Translations under genes and position numbers: made by a program
From: an uncultured Erysipelotrichaceae bacterium
GTDB lineage: Bacteria; Bacillota_I; Bacilli_A; RF39; UBA660
Length of the DNA: 62,753 nucleotides
Reading direction: 5' to 3'
Assembly: GCA_948442015.1 (NCBI GenBank)
Contig: CAOJRP010000006.1
Span: 1 to 62,753, forward strand
Part shown: positions 53,159 through 61,435 of the stretch, piece by piece
How the letters are laid out: each line of letters starts with the position of its first letter
Position numbering within the stretch: the stretch's first letter is position 1
The notes under the pieces: model-generated
Database searches by the model: none
Seen by the model: the letters and a program-made list of their open reading frames with translations, nothing else
What the model was told of the DNA's origin: nothing

Positions 53159-55141
53159 ATGGCAAGTATTACAACTGCAATACATCTAACTGATAATATG
53201 ACACCAGTATTAAGAAATATAACTGGTGCAATGGATTCAACTCTTGATATTTTTGAAAATATGGACAGTGAAATGAATAAATCATTTGATACTTCCAAAA
53301 TAAATTCTGCAAGAATTGCAATTGATCAAGTAAATGCTTCATTAAATTCAATGGAAGATAATCTTAATAAAAACTATCAACAACAAAATAAATTAAATAA
53401 GGAAATTCAAGATGGTAAAAACAAAGTTGATAATATGATGGGTTCTGTTGTTTCTTTAGTTTCTGCATATGCTGGATTTAAAACAATTGGTAAATTAGTC
53501 AATTTATCAGATGAATATACTCAAACAAGAGCAAGATTAAATTTAATGAATGATGGTTTACAAACTACTGATGAATTGCAGCAAAAAATATTTAATTCTG
53601 CACAAAGAGCAAGATCATCTTACCAAACACAAGCAGATATAGTTGCAAAACTTGGACAAAGAGCAGGTGATGCTTTTAAATCCAATAATGAAACAATTGC
53701 ATTTGCTGAAAATTTAAGTAAGTTATTTGTTATTGCTGGTGCAAGTCAACAAGAAATGGCATCAGCATCATTACAATTAACCCAAGCATTAGGTTCAGGT
53801 GTTCTTCGTGGTGAAGAATTAAATGCAGTATTTGAATCAGCACCAAATGTTATTCAAACAATTGCTGATTATTTAGATGTTCCAATTGGTAAAATTCGTG
53901 AAATGGCAAGTGATGGTAAAATTACTGCTGATATAGTAAAGAATGCTCTACTAGGTGCTACAAATGATATTAATAGTCAATTTGATAGTATTCCTATGAC
54001 TTGGTCACAAGTATGGACTGGTGTTATGAATGAATTATATGTGGCAACACAACCTATATTAGAATTAATTAATTTACTAGCACAAAATTGGTCAATTATA
54101 GAACCAATTGTAATTGCTTTAGCAACTGCAATTGGATTATATACGGCTGCATTATTAACCTACAACACAATTGTTGGTATTTCCAACATGCTTACTGCAA
54201 CTAAGGCTGCAATGGATGCTTTGGCAGCAGGCAAAACTTTTATGTGGACTGCTGCACAATATGGTTTTAATGCTGCTTTGTTAGCATGTCCATTAACATG
54301 GATTTTGTTAATTATTATTGCAGTTATTGCTGCAATTTATGCAGTAGTAGCAGCCATAAATAAAGCAAAGGGTACAACAGTTAGTGCTACTGGTGTAATA
54401 TGTGGAAGCATTAATGTAGTTTTACAATTTTTTAAGAATTTAGGATTATTTATTGCAAATGTTGCTTTGGGTATTTGGAATGCTTTGGGTGCTTGTGCAT
54501 CAAATATTGGTATTGCATTTAATAATGTTATCTGTAATATTAAATCGTGGTTTTATGGTTTATTAGAAACAGTTATGGATGTTATTGCTGGAATAGTAAA
54601 AACATTGAATAAATTACCATTTATTGATATTGATGTATCAGGTATTACAAGTAAAGCAGATGAATATGCTGCAAAGAAAGCAGAAGCAGAAAATAATAAA
54701 AAAGATTATGAATCAGTAAGTGAAGCATTTAATAAAGGAATGAATACTTTTGATGCCTTTGAAACTGGATGGGTTTCAGATGCATATAATGCAGGTTACA
54801 AAGTTGGTGAAAATGTTGATTCTGCAATAGGAAATTTCTTTGGTGGTGGGGATATTCCTGATATGGCTAGTGATTTAGGTGATCTTGGAAATTCAGCATC
54901 AAAAATTGCATCAGATACTGGTTCAATTAAGGATTCATTAGATATAACTTCTGAAGAATTAAAATATTTAAGAGATTTAGCAGAAAGAGATGTTGTTAAT
55001 AGATTTACTACTGCTGAAATTCATGTTGATATGGGCGGTATTACAAACAATGTATCAAATAATAATGATCTTGATGGAATTATTAATTATCTTGTTGAAG
55101 GTGTTGAAGTTGCTATGGAAGAAACTGCTGAAGGGGTATAA
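53159..55141 (+). CDS. Phage tail tape-measure protein
   Basis: 660 residues from [20 protein letters not shown] (ATG 53159, GTAGGTGAT SD). The N-terminal coiled coil leads into the TMP core [40 protein letters not shown] and [15 protein letters not shown], with hydrophobic segments (about 315-410) as in siphophage tape measures. It is short for a full siphophage tail and stands without tail tube, baseplate or fibre genes. Confidence 0.88.
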   Translation: MASITTAIHLTDNMTPVLRNITGAMDSTLDIFENMDSEMNKSFDTSKINSARIAIDQVNASLNSMEDNLNKNYQQQNKLNKEIQDGKNKVDNMMGSVVSLVSAYAGFKTIGKLVNLSDEYTQTRARLNLMNDGLQTTDELQQKIFNSAQRARSSYQTQADIVAKLGQRAGDAFKSNNETIAFAENLSKLFVIAGASQQEMASASLQLTQALGSGVLRGEELNAVFESAPNVIQTIADYLDVPIGKIREMASDGKITADIVKNALLGATNDINSQFDSIPMTWSQVWTGVMNELYVATQPILELINLLAQNWSIIEPIVIALATAIGLYTAALLTYNTIVGISNMLTATKAAMDALAAGKTFMWTAAQYGFNAALLACPLTWILLIIIAVIAAIYAVVAAINKAKGTTVSATGVICGSINVVLQFFKNLGLFIANVALGIWNALGACASNIGIAFNNVICNIKSWFYGLLETVMDVIAGIVKTLNKLPFIDIDVSGITSKADEYAAKKAEAENNKKDYESVSEAFNKGMNTFDAFETGWVSDAYNAGYKVGENVDSAIGNFFGGGDIPDMASDLGDLGNSASKIASDTGSIKDSLDITSEELKYLRDLAERDVVNRFTTAEIHVDMGGITNNVSNNNDLDGIINYLVEGVEVAMEETAEGV

Positions 55142-55182
55142 ATTTTTACAAAATGATTTGAAATAAGGAAGGATGATGAGAT

Positions 55183-55899
55183 ATGAAAAATAGTTTAGAA
55201 AAAATTTTAAAGGAACATTCAGATTTAACTGATAAAACGAATGAAAAAATTGAAAATGTGATTGAAAGTTATAGAAATAATACTTTTGCACAAAGAATGA
55301 TAAATCATGAATTGGCATCAATGATTAATGAAGAAATTGAAAAAATAGTAGAAGAATATAAGGAAAGTGAACAAAAACTTCAAGTTACCTTTGAAGAAAT
55401 TGTTAATAAGGAAAAAGATAGAATTATCCATATGAATGAAAATACATCTGCAGAATACTCAATTAGAATAAATAATGCATTAAATTTCTTAAAAGCATCA
55501 GATGATACACTTACAGATGATACCGCTCATATAATGTTGGAAGATTTTGAAAAGGATTATAAGACAATGCACCTATTCAAACAAATTATTGAAAATAGTA
55601 ATGGTTTATGCGTTATTAATCCATTAGATCCTACTGATGTTAAATTTCCTAAAACATTTGGAAACTTTAGCAATAAATTAAAGTGTTTCAATATTTTAGA
55701 TGAACTTACTAAAAATTCGAAAGATGCATTAAAATACTTTTTACGAGATAAAAACTTTGTTATAAAAGATGGTGATGCATCAAAAGGAATTGGAAGACTT
55801 ACTTGGGATTTTTCAGTTCCTAGTCCAGGTTATGCTTCAATGACTGGAAATGATGTTATTTTAGAACTTTTACAAAAATATGAAAAAATAGAAATTTAA
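55183..55899 (+). CDS. Hypothetical coiled-coil protein of the element
   Basis: 238 residues. The N-terminal half is a glutamate/lysine-rich coiled coil (about 1-85); the C-terminal half is mixed (GLCVINPLDPTDVKFPKTFG, DGDASKGIGRLTWDFSVPSPG) and not recognised. AAGGATGATGAG lies upstream as SD. Same transcript as the tape-measure gene. Confidence 0.55.
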   Translation: MKNSLEKILKEHSDLTDKTNEKIENVIESYRNNTFAQRMINHELASMINEEIEKIVEEYKESEQKLQVTFEEIVNKEKDRIIHMNENTSAEYSIRINNALNFLKASDDTLTDDTAHIMLEDFEKDYKTMHLFKQIIENSNGLCVINPLDPTDVKFPKTFGNFSNKLKCFNILDELTKNSKDALKYFLRDKNFVIKDGDASKGIGRLTWDFSVPSPGYASMTGNDVILELLQKYEKIEI

Positions 55900-55920
55900 A
55901 GAAGGATTGGTGGATTATTT

Positions 55921-56118
55921 ATGAATGAATTTGAATTACAAGATGAAATTCTTGAAAAATTAAATGAAATGAAAAAACTTGCTGAAGAAATATATCCCTT
56001 AACAAGAAAATATTCTCAAATAATGCTTTATGGTGATTCATCTATTTTTGTTTCATTTGCACCTGATAGCCTTGAAAAGAAACTAATTGATGATGGAATT
56101 ATGACATATAAGAGGTAA
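55921..56118 (+). CDS. Small hypothetical protein of the element
   Basis: 65 residues, acidic, helical start FELQDEILEKLNEMKKLAEEI followed by a beta-like end. GAAGGATTGG is the SD. Unknown; the next gene begins four bases after its stop. Confidence 0.55.
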   Translation: MNEFELQDEILEKLNEMKKLAEEIYPLTRKYSQIMLYGDSSIFVSFAPDSLEKKLIDDGIMTYKR

Positions 56119-56122
56119 TAAC

Positions 56123-56350
56123 ATGGATGACTTTAATTATGAAATAAAAGAAAAATTTGGAACTTTAAGTGAAAAAAGTGATGGAAAATTTACTTTAGAA
56201 TTAAATTTGATTAGTTATAGAGGAAAAGAAGATAAATTTGATTTGAGAAGATGGGATCGATCATGTGACAAGATGTTAAAAGGTCTTGCACTTGATAAAG
56301 AAGAAATAATTGCTTTAAGGGATATATTAAATAACATAAAATTTGATTAG
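56123..56350 (+). CDS. Small hypothetical protein, last of the rightward transcript
   Basis: 75 residues with a beta-rich pattern (GKFTLELNLISYRGKEDKFDLRRW) and helical end. AGAGGTAATAAC precedes the ATG. Unrecognised. It ends the rightward operon at a clear hairpin. Confidence 0.55.
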   Translation: MDDFNYEIKEKFGTLSEKSDGKFTLELNLISYRGKEDKFDLRRWDRSCDKMLKGLALDKEEIIALRDILNNIKFD

Positions 56351-56371
56351 CAGACTTATTATCTGCTTTTC
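56349..56371 (+). terminator. Terminator of the rightward element operon
   Basis: AGCAGA (56349-56354) pairs with TCTGCT (56362-56367) followed by TTT; loop of seven. It faces the terminator of the AbiE operon. Confidence 0.7.
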
Positions 56372-56383
56372 ATTTGCACAAAA

Positions 56384-56405
56384 TTAAAAGACATATTACT
56401 ATGTC
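56384..56405 (-). terminator. Terminator of the AbiE operon
   Basis: On the minus strand GACATA-GTAA-TATGTC followed by TTTTAATTTT; overlaps the stop of the 60-residue third gene. Confidence 0.75.
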
Positions 56406-56586
56406 ATTTATCCAAATTTTTAGGTTTATCCTTATTAAACCATTCATCAATTTTATTATTCTTGATAGCATCTCTAAATTCTTTTACTTCTTTTTTCTCT
56501 TTATTGGTCAACTTTCTTTTCTTACCATTATTTTTAATACCTGGTATTTCGTTGATCCATCTAGGTTTTGAATTACTTTGTTCCAT
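56404..56586 (-). CDS. Third gene of the AbiE operon, small charged protein
   Basis: 60 residues, very rich in Lys, Asn and Glu with one proline/tryptophan-containing segment (PRWINEIPGIKN). It starts three bases after the AbiEii-like stop with its own GAGGT SD, so it is a genuine member of the operon, and it is followed by the terminator. I know of no usual third gene in AbiE systems; function unknown. Confidence 0.65.
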   Translation of the reverse strand: MEQSNSKPRWINEIPGIKNNGKKRKLTNKEKKEVKEFRDAIKNNKIDEWFNKDKPKNLDK

Positions 56587-56589
56587 AAA

Positions 56590-57411
56590 TTATACCTCAA
56601 TAGTTTCAAATGAAGAAAAGTATTCAATTACATTTTTAATAACTTTATTTACAGGTAAATCTAACCAATTTACTTTAGGATCATTAAGCATATTATAATA
56701 TCTTTCTGAATTTAATATTTGCTTCAATCTTATTATAATATCAGTCATATTATTTTCTTTCATAGTAATATCTTTAAAAATTAAAATATCAAAGCAATCT
56801 ACTAATTTTTGTTTATCAATTCCTGCTATATTAATTAAATAGTAAAAATCAAATAAATCTTTGTATCTTGTTGATCTAAAACCTAATTTTAATAAGGATT
56901 TAAGTTTTTCTGTTAGAATCTGTTCTTTTGAATTTATGAGAAGGTTGGCATGTTTGTCAATAATATCAAAACTAAAGCAATATTCATCTTGTTCAATATC
57001 AAATTGTTTGTGGATTCCTATATCAAGTTTAGTATTAATACTATTTCCGTATGTATCTGATAATCTTATATTAACTCTTTTACCATCATAATCTTGATGA
57101 TGTAGTTTCTTGATTGTTCCAATAATAGATATATCAATATTGTCTTTGATATTATTTAATTTATCTATAAAGTTTTTAATTGAATCATCTTCTAAAGAGT
57201 ATTTGATAAAATCCAAATCAAGATCACGAGTTGCTCTACGCTTGTCTTTAGATATATTATGCATAACAACACCACCTTTAATGGTTATATGTTCTCTAAA
57301 ATTACTATTAGATATTTTTAGTAATAAAATGTCCTGACACACTTTGGAACTTGCATCAGCATACTCATATCCTGTTTTGGTGTATTCTTCAATCATACTT
57401 TCAATATTCAT
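56590..57411 (-). CDS. abiEii: AbiEii-like nucleotidyltransferase toxin
   Basis: 273 residues with the AbiEii/DNA polymerase beta-like nucleotidyltransferase motif: ITIKGGVVMHNISKDKRRATRDLDLDFI (about 41-68) holds the G-G and D-x-D catalytic signature. KEQILTEKLKSLLKLG and RSTRYKDLFDFYYL are further family elements. AbiE toxins modify tRNA ends and arrest growth on phage infection. Its start overlaps the antitoxin stop (TAATG), ensuring coupled expression. Confidence 0.88.
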   Translation of the reverse strand: MNIESMIEEYTKTGYEYADASSKVCQDILLLKISNSNFREHITIKGGVVMHNISKDKRRATRDLDLDFIKYSLEDDSIKNFIDKLNNIKDNIDISIIGTIKKLHHQDYDGKRVNIRLSDTYGNSINTKLDIGIHKQFDIEQDEYCFSFDIIDKHANLLINSKEQILTEKLKSLLKLGFRSTRYKDLFDFYYLINIAGIDKQKLVDCFDILIFKDITMKENNMTDIIIRLKQILNSERYYNMLNDPKVNWLDLPVNKVIKNVIEYFSSFETIEV

Positions 57412-57953
57412 TAAAACACCTCTCTTTGCAATGCTTCTGATAGTTTTAAATCGTTTTTAAATAATGATAAATAATTTTCTATTTTTTGCATATCTAAATC
57501 ATCAATAATATCTCTATAATTAGCAATTATCTCTTTGTAATAATCGAATGGCATTTGCTTTCTTTTTCTTATAAGTTCAACAAGTAATCTTTCTTTGTCA
57601 TACATATACACATCTTGATTATTAATTTTAACAATAGTTTTCCCAACATCTAAAATATTTTTATTAGTAAATATTTGTACTATCTTATCATTTTTGATAG
57701 TACGGTATTTGCTAGGTGTAGCAAGATAAACTTTATTTGGTATAACATCAGTTAATTCATAATAATAGAATGCTGAATCCATCGTAATAACTGCATAGGG
57801 GTATTTTTTAGAATAGAGTAATAAAGGATCAACAATCTTTTTGTCTGAATAAATACCATGTTCAAGTTTATATAATTCATTTGTTTTTAATGCTTTTTGA
57901 ATATTGTATCTAGTTCCATATTTTTTAATTAATTCATCATATGAATATAACAT
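57411..57953 (-). CDS. abiEi: AbiEi-like antitoxin/transcriptional repressor
   Basis: 180 residues from ATG 57953 (GAGGTGAG SD). An N-terminal winged helix (ELIKKYGTRYNIQKALKTNELYKLEHGIY) and the AbiEi C-terminal domain (DSAFYYYELTDVIPNKVYLATP, YDKERLLVELIRKRKQ). In the type IV AbiE system it represses its own promoter and neutralises the toxin. A matching inverted repeat lies just upstream. Confidence 0.88.
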   Translation of the reverse strand: MLYSYDELIKKYGTRYNIQKALKTNELYKLEHGIYSDKKIVDPLLLYSKKYPYAVITMDSAFYYYELTDVIPNKVYLATPSKYRTIKNDKIVQIFTNKNILDVGKTIVKINNQDVYMYDKERLLVELIRKRKQMPFDYYKEIIANYRDIIDDLDMQKIENYLSLFKNDLKLSEALQREVF

Positions 57954-57986
57954 AAAACTCACCTCAAAATCATTTTAACATAACGA

Positions 57987-58011
57987 TAGGTAAAAATCAA
58001 TAAGTTACCTA
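57987..58011 (-). promoter_or_regulatory. AbiE promoter with inverted-repeat operator
   Basis: TAGGTAA (57987-57993) and TTACCTA (58005-58011) are perfect arms 11 bases apart. On the minus strand TTGATT, 17 bases, TAAAAT (TGT extension) forms the promoter: one arm lies just upstream of the -35 box and the other inside the spacer. This is the expected autoregulatory site of AbiEi. Confidence 0.75.
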
Positions 58012-58039
58012 ACAAAATGCAAATTAGTAACTAATAAAT

Positions 58040-58061
58040 CTGTTACTATCTTGTTACTAAC
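58040..58061. other. Int arm-type doublet site, right
   Basis: CTGTTACTATC TTGTTACTAAC, the same orientation as the left site and 18 of 21 bases equal to it. It lies about 90 bases inside the right att repeat. An 8-bp hairpin (CTGAACTT/AAGTTCAG, 58080-58102) sits between. Confidence 0.5.
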
Positions 58062-58151
58062 AAACTCTAATTTAATCTACTGAACTTATCTGAAAAGTTC
58101 AGCAATATCTTATATTTCCTTGATTTATAGTATCTATGAAATTGAACTTTT

Positions 58152-58167
58152 TTATGTTATAATATTT
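58152..58167. repeat. Putative attR, 16-bp direct repeat
   Basis: TTATGTTATAATATTT, identical to 46309-46324. Its TGTTATAAT is the only plausible promoter -10 for the gene at 58187, about 25 bases downstream. Integration here would regenerate that promoter. Confidence 0.65.
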
Positions 58168-58186
58168 TTAGTTGGAGGGTTTGGAA

Positions 58187-58879
58187 ATGAGTGAATGTTA
58201 TTCTAAAGCTAGTGACTGTGAAAAATTAGCTATGTATTTAAAGAATAAAATGGGTAGTAGTATTGAGTTTGTTTACAATGTTCATAATCAAATAGTAGAA
58301 GGGAAATATTTTCATTATCATAGAAAGCCATATAATGAGATTGAACGCTTATTTGAAGATGGAATTTATTTCTTTTGTAAGTATTGTGAAAATGATTTTT
58401 TAAAAATTGGTATAAGTGACTCTAATCATCATAAATGTTCTCTAGGTGAACAACTAGCTGCTTTGAGTGCATTTTATGAGGTATTAAGTGAAAAGTTTGG
58501 AGAGCCTTTAGTTTTTTATATTTTAAAAGATGATAATGAACAAAAGATAAATTTACAATGGTCGTTTGTTAATAAGGAAGAAGATATTAAAAACTTTAAA
58601 AATGGTACTTACTTTGATGATAGGAAAATAGAGAGATTAATTATTTTTGGAGAACAAAAAGTTAATGCTATTGGATATCAAATTGGCGAAATAGCAAGAA
58701 AGAATAATGCAAGAATTATTGGACTTCCTTTTGATTTATTTCCTTTAGTAGAAGAAAATATGGAGGATTATGTTAAATATAAAACAGGCAGCCAAATTGG
58801 GGTGCCTGAAGGTTCAAGATTAGATTGTACTCCTGTAGTTTCATATGATAATGATATGACTTTAGAAAAAAGATTTTAA
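58187..58879 (+). CDS. Hypothetical protein whose promoter overlaps attR
   Basis: 230 residues from ATG 58187 (GGAGGG SD; TTG 58172 is an alternative). Unrecognised; contains a Cys/His-containing stretch (YFFCKYCENDFLKIGISDSNHHKC, here noted as CKYC and HHKC) that might bind metal, and a later RIIGLPFDLFPLVEENMEDY segment. GATC is absent, as in other chromosomal genes. Before insertion it was probably divergent to the deacetylase gene. Confidence 0.6.
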   Translation: MSECYSKASDCEKLAMYLKNKMGSSIEFVYNVHNQIVEGKYFHYHRKPYNEIERLFEDGIYFFCKYCENDFLKIGISDSNHHKCSLGEQLAALSAFYEVLSEKFGEPLVFYILKDDNEQKINLQWSFVNKEEDIKNFKNGTYFDDRKIERLIIFGEQKVNAIGYQIGEIARKNNARIIGLPFDLFPLVEENMEDYVKYKTGSQIGVPEGSRLDCTPVVSYDNDMTLEKRF

Positions 58880-58880
58880 A

Positions 58881-59846
58881 TTACTTTTTAATTATTTCTT
58901 TTATAACTTGTGTTTCGACACAAGTTTTTTCTTCCTGAAGTTCTTCACATTTAAGCTTTAAATTTGTAAGTACTTGTAATACTTCTTTTCTTTTTTTCTG
59001 TACATCTTCTAAATCACTTTGATAAAATTCTATATTTCCTGTTTCTAAATTAACCCATTCTACTCCATTAAAAGAAACATAAGGCGAGTAGATATCACTT
59101 ATACAAATCTCAACATCACAATTTGTATCTTTATTAGAAACTATAAGTTTGCTTGAGCATTTTAATTTACTTTTTCTGTCCATATCTACTAAAGATGCAT
59201 CAAAGAAAACTTCTCTACTTGTAATAATAGATTTTTTAATTTCTATTTTATCCGCTTTGATATTTAATAAACCATTTTTCTCATTTGTTGAAATAGTAGA
59301 ATTAACTATGTTTACTTTGTTAGCATTAATATCTATTTTTGAACAATATTTATTTCCAAAATTTTCATTGATAAAATTTAGTTCTTCTACTTTGCTACAA
59401 GAAACAGTCCTAAAAAATACTCCATTACTAATACTACTAGTCCCATCATAATAAAGATTATTCATCAATGTAAGTTTATCTGCACAATGTATTTGGATAT
59501 AAGAATGAGAAAAAACACAATTTTTAAATGTTACATCACAAAAAGAACAAGACAAAATTATGGGAACATCAAAAGTAATACCATCAAAAATATAATTGAC
59601 TCTTTTATCTAATTTAAAATAATCTATTTTTTCTTGAAATATTTTATTGATTCCGTTTAAATCAAAATGATAAAAAGATGGTTTAACCCTTTTATCGAGT
59701 AATTCTTGTCTTACCATAATAGTTATAGTCTCATCAGTTTCTATTACTTCACCAATATTCGTTACTGAACTATACAGAAAATTTTTTCTTTCAAATTCAT
59801 ATAGTAAATTATTTGCCTTTTCTTCAATAAATTTTAATACTTCCAT
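58881..59846 (-). CDS. Putative beta-helix protein with C-terminal coiled coil
   Basis: 321 residues. The middle (about 90-250) shows rungs such as DVTFKNCVFSHSYIQIHC, LTLMNNLYYDGTSSIS and IDINANKVNIVNSTIST, with regularly spaced Asn and beta strands like pectate-lyase/right-handed beta-helix proteins. The end is a coiled coil (VQKKRKEVLQVLTNLKLKC). No signal peptide. Function unknown. Convergent with the preceding gene, two bases apart. Confidence 0.55.
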   Translation of the reverse strand: MEVLKFIEEKANNLLYEFERKNFLYSSVTNIGEVIETDETITIMVRQELLDKRVKPSFYHFDLNGINKIFQEKIDYFKLDKRVNYIFDGITFDVPIILSCSFCDVTFKNCVFSHSYIQIHCADKLTLMNNLYYDGTSSISNGVFFRTVSCSKVEELNFINENFGNKYCSKIDINANKVNIVNSTISTNEKNGLLNIKADKIEIKKSIITSREVFFDASLVDMDRKSKLKCSSKLIVSNKDTNCDVEICISDIYSPYVSFNGVEWVNLETGNIEFYQSDLEDVQKKRKEVLQVLTNLKLKCEELQEEKTCVETQVIKEIIKK

Positions 59847-59942
59847 ATCACAAACTCCTTAAATTATATTAACATATTTTTTTGAAAAATATGTTAATTT
59901 TACTATTTGAGAAAAAATCACTTTAAGGAAATTTTACTTTAC

Positions 59943-59967
59943 AAAAAAAGAAAGCAATAACACTTTC
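59943..59967 (-). terminator. Terminator of the YfcC-family transporter
   Basis: On the minus strand GAAAG-TGTTATTG-CTTTC is followed by seven T; it abuts the stop codon. Confidence 0.75.
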
Positions 59968-61364
59968 TACACATAAGCTGCAATTACTAATAAGATTAAC
60001 ACAATAAATATTAAACCTAATAAAAACTTCCACATATTCTTTAGATAATCTTTATAAGATATATCTAAATAACTTAGGCCAATCATTAAAATAGCACTAG
60101 TTGGTAATAAAAACTGTACAACTCCAAAAATACTATTAATAACTAAAGATATTACGATACCATTTGATGCATATAAAGCAGCAAGGTAATTAGCTATTGT
60201 AAAACTCATAAAGTCTTTATTTGGCATTAACATTGAACCAATAAATATTACTAAAATAATTTTAAATAAGTTAAAGTCAGAACCTACTTCAATTAATTTA
60301 TTTGTAATATATGGTAATATTGGAGACCAATAAGAAATTACAAACAAACAATTAACCATTAAATAGATAAATATTGGCTTAGCCATTTTTTTAGCACCAT
60401 ATACACAAGAGTCTAAAAATTCATCTAATTTTATTCTTTCAATTAAAGAAATTATAAAAGCTCCAAACATTATTATTAAAGAAATTGTATATAAATCCCA
60501 TTCTCCAATGGCTTTTAAACTACCTAATAAATAGCCAAATACAGCATGTTCGCCAATTTTAAATGTTGTAATATTAGTATGTAAATCAGCAAAGAAGTTA
60601 ACATTAAAACTACTTTTCCATGGAATATAGCCTAATATTGCAAAAATTGCTACTATAGAAAGCACTATAATCATTGGCCAAGTACTTTCTTTTTTCTTAA
60701 CTTCTACAAGTTCAAATCTTGGATTAATTACTTCACTTTCCTTTTTAGCTTTTGGTAACATATGAGTAAAGGCCATTAACATTACAAAAGAAATACCTAA
60801 AAATGCAAATTTATAGCCTAATCCATCACTTACTTTTAAACCAAAACTTGACTCTGTATAACCTAAAGCTGAAACTCCATAAGTAATTCCTAAAGTTCCA
60901 ACTAAAATAGCCCCAAACGTAATACATAATCCTTTAATTTTACTAACATTATTTTTAGCTAAAACACTTAATATAAAAGGCACAAATAAAATACATACTA
61001 ATGGTTCAGCTGTAAATGATGCAAGAACTGCTAAAAATAAACCACAACCTACAGAAAATATCGTTTCTTTTCCTTTAATTTTTTTAGCTATTTTATAAAC
61101 TAAGTAGCTATATCTTTTACTTTTTGATAAAACTCCATATAAACAACCTGTTGCTAGTAAAAATGTAACTTGAAGTAACATATAATATGCTGAATAAAAT
61201 AATTCCAAAAAGAAATCAAAAATACTAATACGATATAATCCTACTTCTTGAAATACTGAGCCACTAAAATTACCTGTTGGAATAATCCAAGTTAAAATAG
61301 TTACTACTAGCACAACTAAAAACAAAATCTTAAACAAATCATTCTTCTTAAATAAATTTTTCAT
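59967..61364 (-). CDS. YfcC/DcuC-type membrane transporter
   Basis: 465 residues from MKNLFKKNDLFKILFL (ATG 61364, AGGAGG SD). About eleven membrane segments. TWIIPTGNF after the first segment and SFTAEPLVCILFVPF, plus the glycine-rich later parts, resemble the C4-dicarboxylate/amino-acid YfcC family (arginine/ornithine-like exchange proposed). The substrate cannot be read from sequence. It is preceded by the InlB-repeat protein and its own SD/promoter region. Confidence 0.8.
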   Translation of the reverse strand: MKNLFKKNDLFKILFLVVLVVTILTWIIPTGNFSGSVFQEVGLYRISIFDFFLELFYSAYYMLLQVTFLLATGCLYGVLSKSKRYSYLVYKIAKKIKGKETIFSVGCGLFLAVLASFTAEPLVCILFVPFILSVLAKNNVSKIKGLCITFGAILVGTLGITYGVSALGYTESSFGLKVSDGLGYKFAFLGISFVMLMAFTHMLPKAKKESEVINPRFELVEVKKKESTWPMIIVLSIVAIFAILGYIPWKSSFNVNFFADLHTNITTFKIGEHAVFGYLLGSLKAIGEWDLYTISLIIMFGAFIISLIERIKLDEFLDSCVYGAKKMAKPIFIYLMVNCLFVISYWSPILPYITNKLIEVGSDFNLFKIILVIFIGSMLMPNKDFMSFTIANYLAALYASNGIVISLVINSIFGVVQFLLPTSAILMIGLSYLDISYKDYLKNMWKFLLGLIFIVLILLVIAAYV

Positions 61365-61414
61365 TTTCTTCCTCCTATAATTAATTATATCATGCATCTT
61401 GTCTCCATGCATAG

Positions 61415-61434
61415 AAAAACTGTCTTCAAGACAG
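61415..61434 (-). terminator. Terminator of the InlB-repeat protein
   Basis: On the minus strand CTGTCT-TGA-AGACAG followed by TTTTT. Confidence 0.8.
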
Positions 61435-61435
61435 C

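Larger units (their letters stand above)
46309..58167. mobile_element. Integrated satellite-like phage element (~11.9 kb)
   Basis: It is bounded by the 16-bp repeats and opens with an inward integrase, CI/Cro-type divergent regulators, a DUF669 protein and a D5 primase-helicase, the order of phage satellites and chromosomal islands. Later genes give a GP20-type scaffold and a tape-measure protein but no terminase, portal, capsid, lysin or holin is recognisable. It ends with an AbiE defence cassette. GATC sites, rare in the flanking chromosome, are common inside. A decayed prophage is the alternative. Confidence 0.75.

Noticed and set aside
53169-53351. Minus-strand and other overlapping frames inside the tape-measure, ribosomal and tRNA synthetase genes
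   Set aside because: They are shadows of well-supported genes on the other strand, with no SD and atypical composition.
56374-56698. Plus-strand ORFs over the AbiE third gene
   Set aside because: They are antisense shadows; the minus-strand frame has the SD, operon position and terminator.
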